DNA of 33,127 bases from Rhizophagus sp. LPA8_4_AMF (lineage: Eukaryota > Glomeromycota > Glomeromycetes > Glomerales > Glomeraceae), in contig JADRCO010000469.1 of the NCBI GenBank assembly GCA_021464525.1, positions 1-33,127 of the forward strand, read 5' to 3'. The notes beneath the pieces were generated by a model. The model saw only the letters and a list, made by a program, of their open reading frames with translations, searched no databases and was not told the origin of the DNA. The stretch's first letter is position 1; every line of letters begins with the position of its first letter. Positions 1 to 10,565 of this stretch are shown here, piece after piece. Made by a program: the position numbers and the translations under genes.

Positions 1-104
1 CGGAATTGTGCATTTTTCCGTATCTCAAAACGTATCTAGACGTATCTAGACGTATTTCTCAGTATACAAAATGTATCTTTCAGTATAAAAAACGTATCTA
101 CTTT
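1..104. repeat. Short CGTATCT-type direct repeats at the window edge
   Basis: The heptamer CGTATCT or a one-base variant recurs at about 19, 31, 41, 51, 72 and 93. The 10-base unit cgtatctaga is exactly tandem at 31-50. Nothing here codes. Repeats of this kind can be the subterminal region of a transposon, but no matching partner end was found in the window, so the origin is open. Confidence 0.6.
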
Positions 105-112
105 TTTTATAG

Positions 113-930
113 GGCAGATTCTATTTTAATGGAAGAGGTTATGTTAAACATAAAATCAATAAAATGACAATAGTTGTAGCAACTAATCCTTCTCTTCCTT
201 TTCAACTTCATTTTAATATTCTTCATCATTACAAAACTATGGAAAAGATTTTAGACATATGAATATTTGAAAAATATAACTAAAGCTTTGATTTTAAATA
301 AATCAATACCTGCAGTTCACGTTTTTTGGTATAAAAAATTTTTTTGAATGATGCATGATCAGAATGGAACGTCCGTTTTATCATTAGAGTAATTTTCAAA
401 TTAAATTCTTCGAGAGATCTTGAAAAAAAATAATTGATCCACTCAACATAACCTTAAGTGTTCTTGTAGATGTTGAAAATAAATAAGTTTTTGATAAATC
501 TCCAAGGCGTTTGGTAATATGTGTCCCCATCAAATCAATATAAGCCCTAGAGGGTTCAAAAATTTTTTAATATCTTTGAATGTGAGTTCAAAAGTATACA
601 CAAATAAATTAACTCATTTTTGCGATAATCTTACGAATAAAATTGCAATACAATTTCTTAGGTTTAACGTTACCTACCTCAAGAAGATCTTCTACCTTGT
701 GTACTATTTATTCTTATTCTATTAAAATGACGATACGACAATTACGACATTCCCCATATAAATTGCTTCAATACTTTTCTAGTTGTGCCTCTATCAAAAC
801 AGAGTAAAATTTACAATTGGGAAATGAATATTATACAGTGCTTTGAAAACGTGTAATGGTTATATACAAAATTCTTGTGGAACTTAGGAACATTTTTTTG
901 GGGAGTTGGGTAAAGATAAGTTTCGCAGAC
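113..930 (-). repeat. Dispersed repeat family, copy A (degenerate, possibly an old gene)
   Basis: Read on the minus strand, this segment aligns by eye with 9415-10565 (copy B) and in part with 31460-32160 (copy C), both on the plus strand. Shared landmarks in order are: a GAAACTTATC..CACAAGAATTTTGTATATAA block (TATA-like, complement of 861-880), a stretch around AACGTTAAACCTAAGAAATTG, the block GGAGATTTATCAAAAACTTA, the block GACGTTCCATTCTGATCA, and an acidic-to-hydrophobic end near 180-230. Pieces read as protein-like (for example FEPSRAYIDLMGTH and EGLVATTIVILLIL) but stops and frame changes intervene, so I do not call a gene. The family is not one I recognise. It could be a decayed gene family with its promoter or an old non-autonomous element. 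Confidence 0.7.
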
Positions 931-1010
931 AATCAGGCGATATTGTAGTTGTCTTACCGTAATCTTCATAAATCATCATATATATATAATTTTCGGTCTA
1001 ACCCAAATAA

Positions 1011-1034
1011 TTTTTTTTTTTTTTAAAAAAAAAA
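1011..1034. repeat. T14A10 homopolymer inverted tract
   Basis: A run of 14 T is joined directly to a run of 10 A. It is one of four such tracts in the window (the others are near 7215, 11364 and 21387). The T-then-A order makes each a self-complementary sequence. Confidence 0.85.
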
Positions 1035-1325
1035 CAAATTTGGTTCGTTATTTATAAATATGTTTATGAATATTCTAATAAATTTATAAACAGCAAATTA
1101 ACACTATGTAAATAAATTCTGTTCTATGAAACGAAAACGAGCCACAAAACAAAATATCAGATTTTGAATAATAAAAAAATTTAATGTTCCAGGGAGATAG
1201 GCTATTGAATTTAAAATATTGGAATTTAAATAAGCAATATTTAACTGTTAACGTTAAAATTATACGTATATATTTCATAAATTTCATAATTTAATTTTAT
1301 TTACATGTTTCGTAAAATATTAAAT

Positions 1326-3281
1326 TTATTTTGAATCCTTTGGATCAAAGAATGCATATTTCAAATTATTTTCTAATTTCTTGAATTTTTTGCTCTTACA
1401 AATACAATTATCTTGATTACAACAATTAACATTAATATATTTAATCTTAATTTCACAGGTTTTTTGTTTTAAGAAAATCGGAACATATTTGTTTTCTGTA
1501 TACAAACTAATAAATTTTGGGTTTGATTTTAATGAATTAGGCTTAATAAGTTTAAGTATTTTTCTTATCTTACTCATATGCTGGAAAGGTAAGAATCCAT
1601 AATTATTAGGATTAGGGTAGTTTGAAATAATAAGAGTATGAAATGTAAAATTGGGAAAGTTAACAAAATGATTATTTTCCAAACAATAAGAAAATAAATA
1701 TGATCCAATTTTTTTATTTTCTTTGTCATTAAAAAAATAGTGTCCAATAACTTGAGAATTCTTTAAAGAATCCAATTTAGTTAATACTGGAATTCCAAAA
1801 CAAAGAACTGATGGATTATATTCCAAATTTAATGGTTTAGCTATAGCTTGGCAATTTGATGCATTAAAATCATTTTTTAGAACTTTCAATTTAACGTCAA
1901 GATCCAAATGATTAAAATCAAAACTTGTATCATACCCAATGATCATCCACATAATTTTCAATTTACATTCACGATTTTTAAATTTTTTCTGAAAGCAATG
2001 AATTATAAGTTTTGGATCTTCGTTTGATGCCCAAACTACTTGACAGTTAAAGATGTCTTTTTCTTTTTTATCAATAACTGTTGCAAAGATACTACATTCA
2101 GATTCTTTACATTGAAGTATCTCTAAAATATTTTTTGGGATGTTGAATTTAAAAGTATGATGAATTCCAGGTACAGATAAATGATAAGTATAATCTTCAG
2201 TATTTGTATAAAGAATTTTTTTTCCAACCAATAATAAAACTTGTTTACGCAAATCTTCGGATAAAAGTTGAAAAATATTAACGGAATCTTCAAATTTTAT
2301 ACAACTCCAATTTTTAAAATCCTTTAAAGATTCAACCCAATCTGTTTCATTGAAGTTGTTAGAGCAAAATTCTTTTCCTCCAAATAATTTAAAACTTCGA
2401 TATTTAGAAGAATTATATTTACTTGATGACTTTAAAGTCTCCTTTTCAATTTTAATATTTGAAGCCTGAAAACCAGTATTTTTAACATATTCACCACTAT
2501 TTTCTTCAAAATTTCCACTTGCAATAAAATAAGCTCTTCCTCCCAAAATAACCTTTCTTGAAATAAATAGTCCAAAATCGTTTACAATATCCTTAAATTT
2601 TCTAGGATCTTTAGATGCTATAACACCCTTTACTGCTTCAATAAACTCTGTAGTTGGTTCTAATTTAAATTTTAAAGAGATTTTATTGTACTCAATAATA
2701 TTGTAAGTTAAATTAGTTGCAACATTAGAATTTTTGATGTTTAAATCTTTGATTGATACTCCTAATTTTGCAAAATTTGGTATATCAATATCTGCGATTA
2801 AAAGAAAATCATTTTTTATAATCTTATCTTCTTCTAAATCAATTTGAATTGTACTATTTCCATATCCATTAACGATTTCATCCATTTCACAATCCAATAT
2901 TGTGAACGCTCTACTATTGGCGTTTTCTAAAGTTACGCTATGTCCATGTTCTAGTTTAAGCTTGTCTTTAAAAATCCTCCAATCTGGTTTAGGTTCAGGT
3001 TCTGATTTTAAATATAAAAACTTATCATTATCTATAATATTTTTTAAAATCATCATCTCTTCATCTTCTCTTGCTATTACAGCTAATGAAGTTTCACCAG
3101 TACTGCTATTATTGTTGATCATCTTTGCAAATGAAAATTTGTTCATTTCGACTTCACTATTTTTTTCAAGTTTATCACGAATTTTTGATAAGTTAGCTTC
3201 AAGATTTAAAATGACTAATATTAGTTTTGACGACATTTGAACTGTTATGTTAATGTCGTCTTGTACAATATCCATAATCAA
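1326..3281 (-). CDS. MACPF-like (DUF7431-type) protein, paralogue 1
   Basis: An uninterrupted 651-codon frame with no introns, starting at ATG 3281; Met3 (ATG at 3275) fits the paralogue's start better. The first ~100 residues have the alternating pattern of a small ubiquitin-like fold (INITVQ.., LSKIRDKLEKNSE, KFLYLK), which is inferred. At residues 235-248 DFGLFISRKVILGG resembles the MACPF signature region (aromatic-G-x-x-F/Y-I, then a GG pair). The middle and C-terminal parts (LLSEDLRKQVLLLVGKKILY, a Cys-rich NCCNQDNCICK near the end) match a family I recall as abundant in Rhizophagus and labelled DUF7431. There is no signal peptide or clear membrane segment, so it probably acts inside the cell. 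Function is unknown; a membrane-pore role is only suggested by the motif. It is a paralogue of the gene at 16555-18525 in inverted orientation. Confidence is high for the gene and moderate for the family. Confidence 0.92.
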   Translation of the reverse strand: MIMDIVQDDINITVQMSSKLILVILNLEANLSKIRDKLEKNSEVEMNKFSFAKMINNNSSTGETSLAVIAREDEEMMILKNIIDNDKFLYLKSEPEPKPDWRIFKDKLKLEHGHSVTLENANSRAFTILDCEMDEIVNGYGNSTIQIDLEEDKIIKNDFLLIADIDIPNFAKLGVSIKDLNIKNSNVATNLTYNIIEYNKISLKFKLEPTTEFIEAVKGVIASKDPRKFKDIVNDFGLFISRKVILGGRAYFIASGNFEENSGEYVKNTGFQASNIKIEKETLKSSSKYNSSKYRSFKLFGGKEFCSNNFNETDWVESLKDFKNWSCIKFEDSVNIFQLLSEDLRKQVLLLVGKKILYTNTEDYTYHLSVPGIHHTFKFNIPKNILEILQCKESECSIFATVIDKKEKDIFNCQVVWASNEDPKLIIHCFQKKFKNRECKLKIMWMIIGYDTSFDFNHLDLDVKLKVLKNDFNASNCQAIAKPLNLEYNPSVLCFGIPVLTKLDSLKNSQVIGHYFFNDKENKKIGSYLFSYCLENNHFVNFPNFTFHTLIISNYPNPNNYGFLPFQHMSKIRKILKLIKPNSLKSNPKFISLYTENKYVPIFLKQKTCEIKIKYINVNCCNQDNCICKSKKFKKLENNLKYAFFDPKDSK

Positions 3282-3861
3282 GAACTTCGAATGTTTGGTT
3301 TGTTATTATTATCACGTGATAGTGCGTTATGTGTCGATCACCCGGGAATACAGTACTTGCTTTACATAAAATTGAACACCTAAATTAATTATAATGCCGA
3401 TCCCCACAAATAATGCTGCGCACTATGTAAGTCTCAATGTTACTGTCACGCACGTGATTTATAATATCCGTTTGTCAATCAGAAAGTATTTGAAAATAAA
3501 ATAAAACAAATAAAATAATATCGATGTGGAAAACTCCAGAAATTCCACTATCAATAAAAAAATTTCTCTAACAAATTTTTTATCAAAAAATATCTTTCTG
3601 TTAAAAAAAAATTCCCAAGGAAATTCTATCAAAGAAAAGCTTTATCTATATTAAAAAAAAAAAATTCTCTACCAAAAAATTTTATTTTATATACCCAATG
3701 AAAGGAGACACCAAAAGTGAAATCAACAGGGAATACCAAAAAAACTCGACAGGGAGTCGGGGAGATACAACCCAACCAGAGAAATACCTTGAACTCCAAC
3801 AAAAATACGTTATTGGTGTTATATTTCACCTACTAATTATTATTCAATTCTTTATCAAACT
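3282..3861 (-). promoter_or_regulatory. Upstream region of paralogue 1 with two CACGTG boxes
   Basis: The proximal part is homologous to the DNA before the second paralogue. Read toward the gene, GACACATA.., TATCACG and TAATAATAACAA occur in the same order just before both starts. ATCACGTGAT at 3311-3320 is a 10-base palindrome with an E-box core, and a second CACGTG lies at 3451-3456. From about 3500 to 3845 there is low-complexity DNA with imperfect copies of an A-rich unit (for example attctctaccaaaaaatttt). It is missing from the other paralogue, so this spacer is about 300 bases longer. No gene was seen; the 66-codon minus-strand frame at 3629-3829 is not supported. Confidence 0.5.
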
Positions 3862-4045
3862 AAAGTGAGTTGAATAAATTTGCTGAAAACGAATGAAAAA
3901 AAAGAGAAAAATAGATAAACAAAAAAAAGATTTTGAAAAAAAAGATCAAATTGCGCTTCAAAAAATAAATAAATATTGAGCACATGAATTTTAACGAACC
4001 ATCGAAAGTTTAAAGGAAAAAAAGATCTTTTTGAGATAAAAACGA
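3862..4045 (-). promoter_or_regulatory. Conserved upstream block shared by both MACPF-like genes
   Basis: On the plus strand this reads AAAGTGAGTTG, GAAAACGAATGA, AATAAATAAATATT, then GAATTTTAACGAACCATC and GAGATAAAAAC. The reverse complement of 16055-16280 has the same landmarks in the same order. It therefore sits upstream of both paralogues in the same relative orientation, about 580 bases before this start and 275 before the other. It survived although the DNA between it and the genes has diverged. It could be a promoter, an enhancer or simply recent duplication. The CACGTG of the other copy is CACATG here. Confidence 0.65.
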
Positions 4046-4198
4046 ATCAAGAATGAAAAAAATAAATTTAAGATTTTAATTTAGGAATTTTGGAGCAAAA
4101 GCGAAAATATTTGAAGTTTCTTCTATTTCTATTTCAAAAAAAAAAAAATCAAAGATGATATGAAAGGAGATATATATATCATTTACACGTATAAGTGG

Positions 4199-4415
4199 AA
4201 ATCTGTACTAAATGGTGTTACTGTCCCAATTTTTGGAATAGGTGAAATGTCTAAATATCTAAGAATAGAAGAATAGTTGAGATCTTCCTAATTTTTTTAC
4301 TAAATAGGAATAGGTGAAATCTGTACTAAATGGTGTTACTTTCCTGAGTGGTCCTATTTTACTAAATAGGAATAGCAATCTGTACTAAATGGTGTTTTCC
4401 TGAGTACTAAGAAGG
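4199..4415. repeat. Tandem repeat, ~60-base unit
   Basis: The string aatctgtactaaatggtgtt occurs at about 4200, 4318 and 4378. Between the later copies ttttactaaataggaatag and ttcctgag also repeat, giving a unit near 60 bases with two good copies and one more distant copy. No coding potential. Confidence 0.85.
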
Positions 4416-4579
4416 TGGTACAAAATACAAGTTTCGATATTACATTATTAGATAAAACTTTTAAAATTTTTAGCGAAATGATTTTTTTGTTTATAAAAGT
4501 TAAAGTACTAGTTAGTTTTAATATATAAAACTCTTTGAAATAAAATAATCTAAGTATTCAATTTTTTTCGCGCATGTCG

Positions 4580-4720
4580 CACAAATAAAAACTTGATATA
4601 ACGGAGTTTTACTTGATTTTATGTAAATTCCGGTATATCAAAATTTTGATATATCGGAAGTTTTGATATACCAGAAATTTTTACTGGAACGGATGGTTCC
4701 GTTATATCGAATTTCACTGT
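4580..4720. mobile_element. Pogo/Tigger-like miniature inverted-repeat element (remnant)
   Basis: The right end, reverse-complemented, starts CAGTGAAATTCGATATAACG, the style of terminal repeat seen in pogo/Tigger members of the Tc1/mariner superfamily. The left side carries the partner CTTGATATAACGGA. Inside, 4629-4658 is an almost perfect 30-base palindrome (arms TCCGGTATATCAAAA, one mismatch). No transposase remains, so this would be a non-autonomous copy. The left terminus and target duplication are not clear, and superfamily assignment rests only on the terminal sequence. Confidence 0.65.
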
Positions 4721-5272
4721 GTACATCTATGGCGTGATTTGAAAATAATAATTAAACGTGATTTGAAAGAATGTTGTAAAAGAAAAAAAATAAATTGATC
4801 TTGAACCCAAACCAATATAAATAAATATAAAAGTTAAATAAAGATTACTATTATGCAAATTGTATACGATGATATATGCACTAGTTGGCTTTATATATTA
4901 TTAATTAGTTACTATTTATCATAACAAATCTGATATGTCATATATCATAGCAGTAAATACTTGTTGAACATTAAGGAAATATTTCAAAAGAAAAAGAACT
5001 AAGATCGATTTCCTTTTAATTATGAATTTAATGTGAAGATAACTTTTTTGATTGAAATGAATGATCTTACTCTGAACATTAAAGTACTAGAGATACTATT
5101 TTTGTTAATTCGGCTAATATAGTTATTTATTTTAATTATTGTCTTAACATGTTATATTAATACAATAAATTTTTTCCATTGAACCACAAAACTATATTCA
5201 AATAGTTCTTGCTCCTAAAATACAATAAGATTAACATTTGAAGTTAATTTTAATGATGGGTCGTACAGAGGC

Positions 5273-5489
5273 TAGGATGGCTCGGTTCCGAATCGACAAT
5301 ATTGAAAAACTGGGTTGAGCAGAAGTCAAATCGAAAATATGGTTCGGTACCATGATCGGTTTTTGTCATTTCGGTCCAGATCCGAGCCAGTACATATCAA
5401 AATTAATCAAAACCGATTTGGAACCGATGTACTAAACCGAATGGAACGAACCGACTCAAGTCGCTCAATCCGAACTTTTTCCATCCCTA
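5273..5489. mobile_element. hAT-like miniature element with probable 8-base target duplication
   Basis: The segment begins TAGGATGG and ends CCATCCCTA, short terminal repeats of the type common in hAT elements. Flanking octamers acagaggc (5265-5272) and gcagcggc (5490-5497) agree at six of eight positions, consistent with an aged hAT target duplication. The interior is richer in GC than its surroundings and carries many copies of CGGTTC/GAACCG-like words that can fold back. The small frame at 5315-5515 lies almost wholly inside and is a by-product of the higher GC. No transposase. Confidence 0.7.
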
Positions 5490-7214
5490 GCAGCGGCACA
5501 GGATTATGTGCATAATAGATGATATGTAAGTGAATAATCCAATAATACAATGTAATTTCTTTATTTTAAATCTGAAGATTTTTTGAATTTACTTAATTAG
5601 AACTTTTTGCAACAATGACGGATAACCCAATCTGAGCTAAAATATATTATATTGTGCATAACATTATTAAATTCCAAATAAAACTTTATTTGCTCAATAT
5701 ATCTACGTAATGAAATTACGAACGGCAGTATATATACGGTATTATGTCTTTATACGAAATAATATATTTTGTTAGGGATGCAGTATATAGTCATTAAATA
5801 TGTACAAATCCTCATTTATTTTCAAAAGAAAAAAATATCATGCCAAAGAAAAATTCTAAAATAGTGCGATAAAAAGTACTTTTATTTTTATTTTAAATGT
5901 TTATATTGTTGTTACCAATAAAAAATTTACAAAGATCAAACTCAGATAGTTATAACAATTATAAGTAGCTGATTAAAATTAAAAAATATTTATTAATAGT
6001 CAGTAGTTATAAATCAAATAATCTTATAATGCAGCTATAAAATATTATTATTTTTTTTTTTTTAGGTTACGGATATTAAATACCAATAATAATAATTAAA
6101 CACATGATTTTACCTTTTATTAAGAGGGAATATTCTTAAAAAAAATGTATAAAATTGTATATCAATAAATTAATCGATTATAACCCTAATTTTAGCTTAA
6201 AATAGTTAAAAATAATCTAATAATCTCGTGTTATATTTAATGAGTAACAAATAATAAATTTTCGGAGTAGTAATAATTATTATTATATTTATGGTATTTA
6301 TAAGTTATATTTTTTAATGAGTTTCGTAAAACGGAAAGAAAAAAAAAGAAGATTCCATCTACGTAAAACGAAAAGAAAAAAAGAAAATTCCATCAAGAAA
6401 GGTAGAAGTGACAAACTGACATAATTGGATTATTTTGGTTTCATTTATTTATTTTTTTTTTTTTCATAGCAAATAAGAAAGTACCAAAATGCAATTCAGC
6501 CAACCGACATGGTTTCACATTTACTCCAATAATATAATAAATTTTGTAATGATTGACAAAATCTTAGCCAAGTTTCGTTTGGCTGGTTGAATAACGGTGA
6601 GCTAATTTTTGAAAAAGGAAAAAAAATGACAATAATTTACATTGGGCGTAATAAGATTATTGATAAAAAGAAAAACGTTAATAATACAATTAAATCATTT
6701 ATTAGTCCAATTTTAATTTTGAAACCTTGTTTCATATATCTACGTTTAGTTAGTCTGTATTAGTTAATTGGTTATTTTAGTTAAAAGGCTTTTTTTTCAT
6801 ATATCTAATTGAATCATTTTTTTTTAAGTATAATAATAATAATATAAGATTTACCTTGCTTTCTTTTTTTGCTGATAAACTTTTTTCGCGATCTCCGATC
6901 TCCCACATTATTTTTTTTTATAACGCTACTAAATAAATAACTTTATGAGCTAATTTATTTTTCTTTATAAAAAAAGGAATAAATAGTATATTGAGACGAA
7001 TAAATAATAATGACAATGACAATAATAAGATGTAACTATCATTTTTAAATGAAAAATAAAAATACAAAAGGTGTATAGCCAAAATAGGTTATAGGTTACA
7101 CCATTAGTTTATTGACCTGGTAAATGTATTATAAACACTTGACGAACGAACGTGGCTTATCAAATGATCAAGTAGTAGTTACAATTTATTACAGGAATTT
7201 TACAAATTTGAAGA

Positions 7215-7245
<31 letters not shown>
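7215..7245. repeat. T19A12 homopolymer inverted tract
   Basis: Nineteen T followed directly by twelve A. It is the longest of the four T(n)A(n) tracts in the window. Confidence 0.85.
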
Positions 7246-7246
<1 letters not shown>

Positions 7247-8309
7247 GTAGTAAAAATTATCTTATGAAATAGAACGAATTTAGATAATCCTTAACTCGTT
7301 ATTGAATGGTTTAATATGGTTTGTTAAAATTTAAATCCGGAACAGTTTAAAAAAAAAGGAAAGATAAAGAAATCCAATACAAAACTGCAAATAATAAAAA
7401 AGAAATAAAAAACTTGTCAAAACAAATTTTGGTTATTTAATTTACTTTTTGCTCACAAATGTTATAAATCAATAAAAAAAAAATAATAATAAACACATTC
7501 CTGATGAAATATTTTAACCTATAAATTTTACGGTTCGTACATTCAAAAATATACCTTGATAAATAAGTAACAAGGGAATCAGGAGAAACCCCCAGAAACT
7601 CTTATATCTGTGAAGAAACATTAAGATAGATTATAATAAAGTACAATCGAAAAATTGTCAATAAATTTAAAAACCTTCAGAAAAGAAATTCGACAAATAA
7701 AATTTACCCTAAATAATATTCTCTTGAATTGGAATATGATTTATCGAGTTTTACTTCAGAAAATTTACTGAAGCTTGTCGTTATTACCACACAATTTAAT
7801 TTTTCTTCAAGCGATGATTCTGAATCATTTAACTAAAAGTGAAAGAAACTTTGATATTCTTTCTCATTAACATCTGAATCACCTTCATAAATTTAATAAT
7901 TAGCAAAATTGAATTTTATTTTACAGTAATTTACTTTTTACTCCGTTTTATATACATGTTGGCGAATCAGTGTAACATCACATGTTCATGCTAAGTCGCT
8001 CTATTCAAAATTCGTTTAAAAGTAATAAATGATAAAACTAAAAGTATTAAAAAGGTAATTTAGGCATCCTTCAATATTCACCATTAAAATTATACTCGTA
8101 GTAAGAATTTAAGGAAGAAAAGAATTTTTTATTAAATTTTTTGTCTTTCCAGATCAGTCATCCCGTTACCAATTATATTTTAATAATCCAAATCAAGATA
8201 GAAATTGTGTAGTTTAATTTACTAATTTGATAGTCATATAAGCGACAGAGTTCGTTATACTCTTATTATTTGACTGAAATAAATATATAATCATATTGGT
8301 CGTACCCTT

Positions 8310-8333
8310 CGAGTCAAAAAAATTTTTGACTCG
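8310..8333. repeat. Inverted repeat, 11-base arms
   Basis: CGAGTCAAAAA and TTTTTGACTCG are separated by two bases. Further GACTCG/CGAGT words follow to about 8360, next to CGTACCC on one side and CCAAGCTCT on the other. This may be a very small transposon remnant, but no matching termini were found. Confidence 0.6.
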
Positions 8334-9000
8334 GTTTACTCGAGTTTGTCCTGACTCGAATCCAAGCTCTAATGCAAAAAAATGTAAATACAGTATATGA
8401 CGAATTTAGTACAATATATGTGATTAGATTCCAAAATGTAAGTTTGATTGGTTAGGATTTGATATTTACAAATTTGGAATTTTTTTGGATAATATAAATT
8501 TAGTAGTTACATTCATCAGTTCTACTTGCATTATTTTTATCGTTAATTTATATTGCTCTATATACTGTGATATCATTAAATCTAACGCAAATTTTATTGT
8601 GGGGTAAAATTTCGATTATTAAAGTATAAAATAGAATCGCTATATATTAGATTAATAAATAGTTATCAAACTTTACATAATTAAAAAATATTCATAAACA
8701 AATAAATAAGGTTATATTCAAATTTATGAGAATTTGTAATAATTTACTGTCGAGTATAAACTTTGTTAAACTTTATATCGGTAAGAACGAAACATTAACA
8801 TAAAGTATTAAACATGTATTTAGTAATACTACTAAACAATACATCAATAAGTGACGCAACTCAAATTTTTACACATGTGACATTCACTTTTTATTCTATT
8901 AGGAAGCGTGGGATAAAAGATAGTAATATTTATTCTAAAGTTTGAAATCCTAATTGCGGATTTGCAGCCTTTGGCCGCAGTTTTTTAATCTAACCGTTGG

Positions 9001-9115
9001 CTTTAATAATCTAGTGAATGTAAACATGAGCCGATCCTTGTTTCTCCATGGTATGCGTTCGGCAAACTACCAGGACACTACTCGGGCTGCCGTCGGCTCG
9101 GCCACAATTAAAATA
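9001..9115. other. GC-rich island of unknown origin
   Basis: A GC-rich stretch in AT-rich surroundings, with GAGCCGA at about 9029 and TCGGCTC at about 9094 as inverted partners, and CGGATTTGCAGCC / GGCCGCAG just upstream. It does not code in any frame I tried. It may be an inserted small element. Confidence 0.4.
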
Positions 9116-9414
9116 ATATGATCACCTGATTAAATGCACGTGATACAAAAACTTTCTTTCTTTAAATTTTGAAGTTTATTAGGTCTTTATGAGGTTTGCA
9201 AAAAATACATGGAAATGCAAAATATTACAGCCTGCTTACTATTACAGGTAATAACAACACTATGTAATTTTTTTTAAAAAAAAGATACGGTTCGATACAG
9301 ATATATATACGGGAACTAGCTTTTAAATTCTAAATATGGTTATTATCCGGATGATCATTATTAAATCAAATACTATTTTACTAATTTTCACCCGCTTCAA
9401 TCGAGATTGTCCAC

Positions 9415-10565
9415 CTGTAGCTTACCTATTACGGTTTCCTAAGCTTCACAAAAAATTTTGTATATAAATAACCTTCAAATATAGCTTATGACGTCCAATC
9501 ATCAATTTTTTTTCCATAATATTCGCTGTTTCTCAAATTTCGAAGTTTTTACGCTGTTACGATAGAAGGACAATTAAAAAGCTTTGACAAGCAATTTACA
9601 TATAAGGAATGTCTTACCGTTATTTCATCAGTAAATAAATAGTGCATAAAGTAGGTTGAGGTAACAAGGAAATAACTCAAACTGTAGTTACAGTATATTC
9701 ATAACTACCTATTTCGGTAACTCTATTTTAGGTACAGGCTAATGGGAAACGTTAACCATAAGAAATTGTATTGTTATTTTATTCGTAAAATTATTTGAAA
9801 AGTGAGTTAGTTAGTAAAATTCTATTTCAGTGTATAACTCTCTTGATACACTTCATTGTGCACTAATGTTTCAAATTCAATTTAGGCGTCAAATATGTGA
9901 CATTAATAGCGTTTCTTCGGTCATTACAATTTTGACATAAAATAATCCAGAAAATGCAGTCGTAACGATCCTGTATTTCACTACAGAGCTTACGTGAGTT
10001 GAAAGAAATTTTTTGCTTTTGAATACAAATTTAAAGGTTATTAAAATTAATATTTTGTTTTTCAATTACTTTTTTCCATTTGACACTATTTAAATTTGTT
10101 GAATCCTCTTGGGCTTACATTGATTTGATGTGAAGTAATGTCAATCACCTTTGGAGATTTATCAAAACTTAAATATATCCAACATCTATAAGAACATATT
10201 AGGTTATTATGATGGATGTCTAAATTTGTCAATCTCTACTAATTTTTTCATGGGAGATTTCATTTATGAAAGGCTCAAATTGTCCTAATGATAATCAGAC
10301 GTTCCATCCTGATCAAAGTTGCATAATTCAAAAAAAATTATTGGTATCAAATGATACTACAGGTATTGATTTATTTTAATCAAACTCTTGAATATATGTT
10401 ATTTATATGCTCGTATTTGCTAATGTTTTCCTCTATAATTTTGTAGAGATGAAGAAAATAGCGATGAAGATCAAGACGAAGGTGGAGGATTAATAGTTGC
10501 GACTATCGTCATTTCATTGCACTTGTTCAACGTAACGCCTTCCATTAAAGAAAGTCTATACCATT
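9415..10565 (+). repeat. Dispersed repeat family, copy B (longest copy)
   Basis: This is the plus-strand partner of copy A (complement of 113-930), also related to copy C (31460-32160). A TATA-like CACAAAAAATTTTGTATATAA lies at about 9447, followed by ATGGGAAACGTTAACC near 9742, GTAACGATCCTGTATTTCA near 9962 (shared with C), TCTTGGGCTTACATTGATTTG near 10108, GACGTTCCATCCTGATCA near 10300, and an acidic then hydrophobic reading (DEENSDEDQDEGG, LIVATIVISL) at about 10448-10520, preceded by a splice-acceptor-like ttttgtag. Stops break the frames. I infer a decayed gene with its promoter, copied at least three times, but cannot name it. Confidence 0.7.

Larger units (their letters stand above)
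5490..9414. other. Gene-poor AT-rich stretch
   Basis: About 3.9 kb with no convincing reading frame on either strand. It holds simple A/T tracts, one T19A12 tract, an inverted repeat at 8310-8333 and a GC-richer patch at 8950-9115. I see no recognisable decayed gene in it. Confidence 0.6.

Noticed and set aside
519..725. 68-codon plus-strand frame
   Set aside because: Opposite strand to the protein-like pieces of repeat copy A, and not kept in the other copies.
2902..3240. Antisense frame (112 codons) inside paralogue 1, with a matching 116-codon frame inside paralogue 2 (16596-16946)
   Set aside because: Present in both copies, but this follows from the sense genes being duplicates; the products are Leu/Ser-rich and shaped by the sense codons. 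No independent support.
4199..4415. CRISPR-like spacing of repeats
   Set aside because: Only three copies, the spacers also repeat, and the genome is eukaryotic; it is a tandem repeat.
5315..5515. 66-codon plus-strand frame
   Set aside because: Lies almost entirely in the hAT-like element; low stop density follows from its higher GC.
9280..9300. Possible tRNA T-arm (GGTTCGATAC)
   Set aside because: No acceptor, D-arm or anticodon stem can be placed around it; no tRNA was recognised anywhere.
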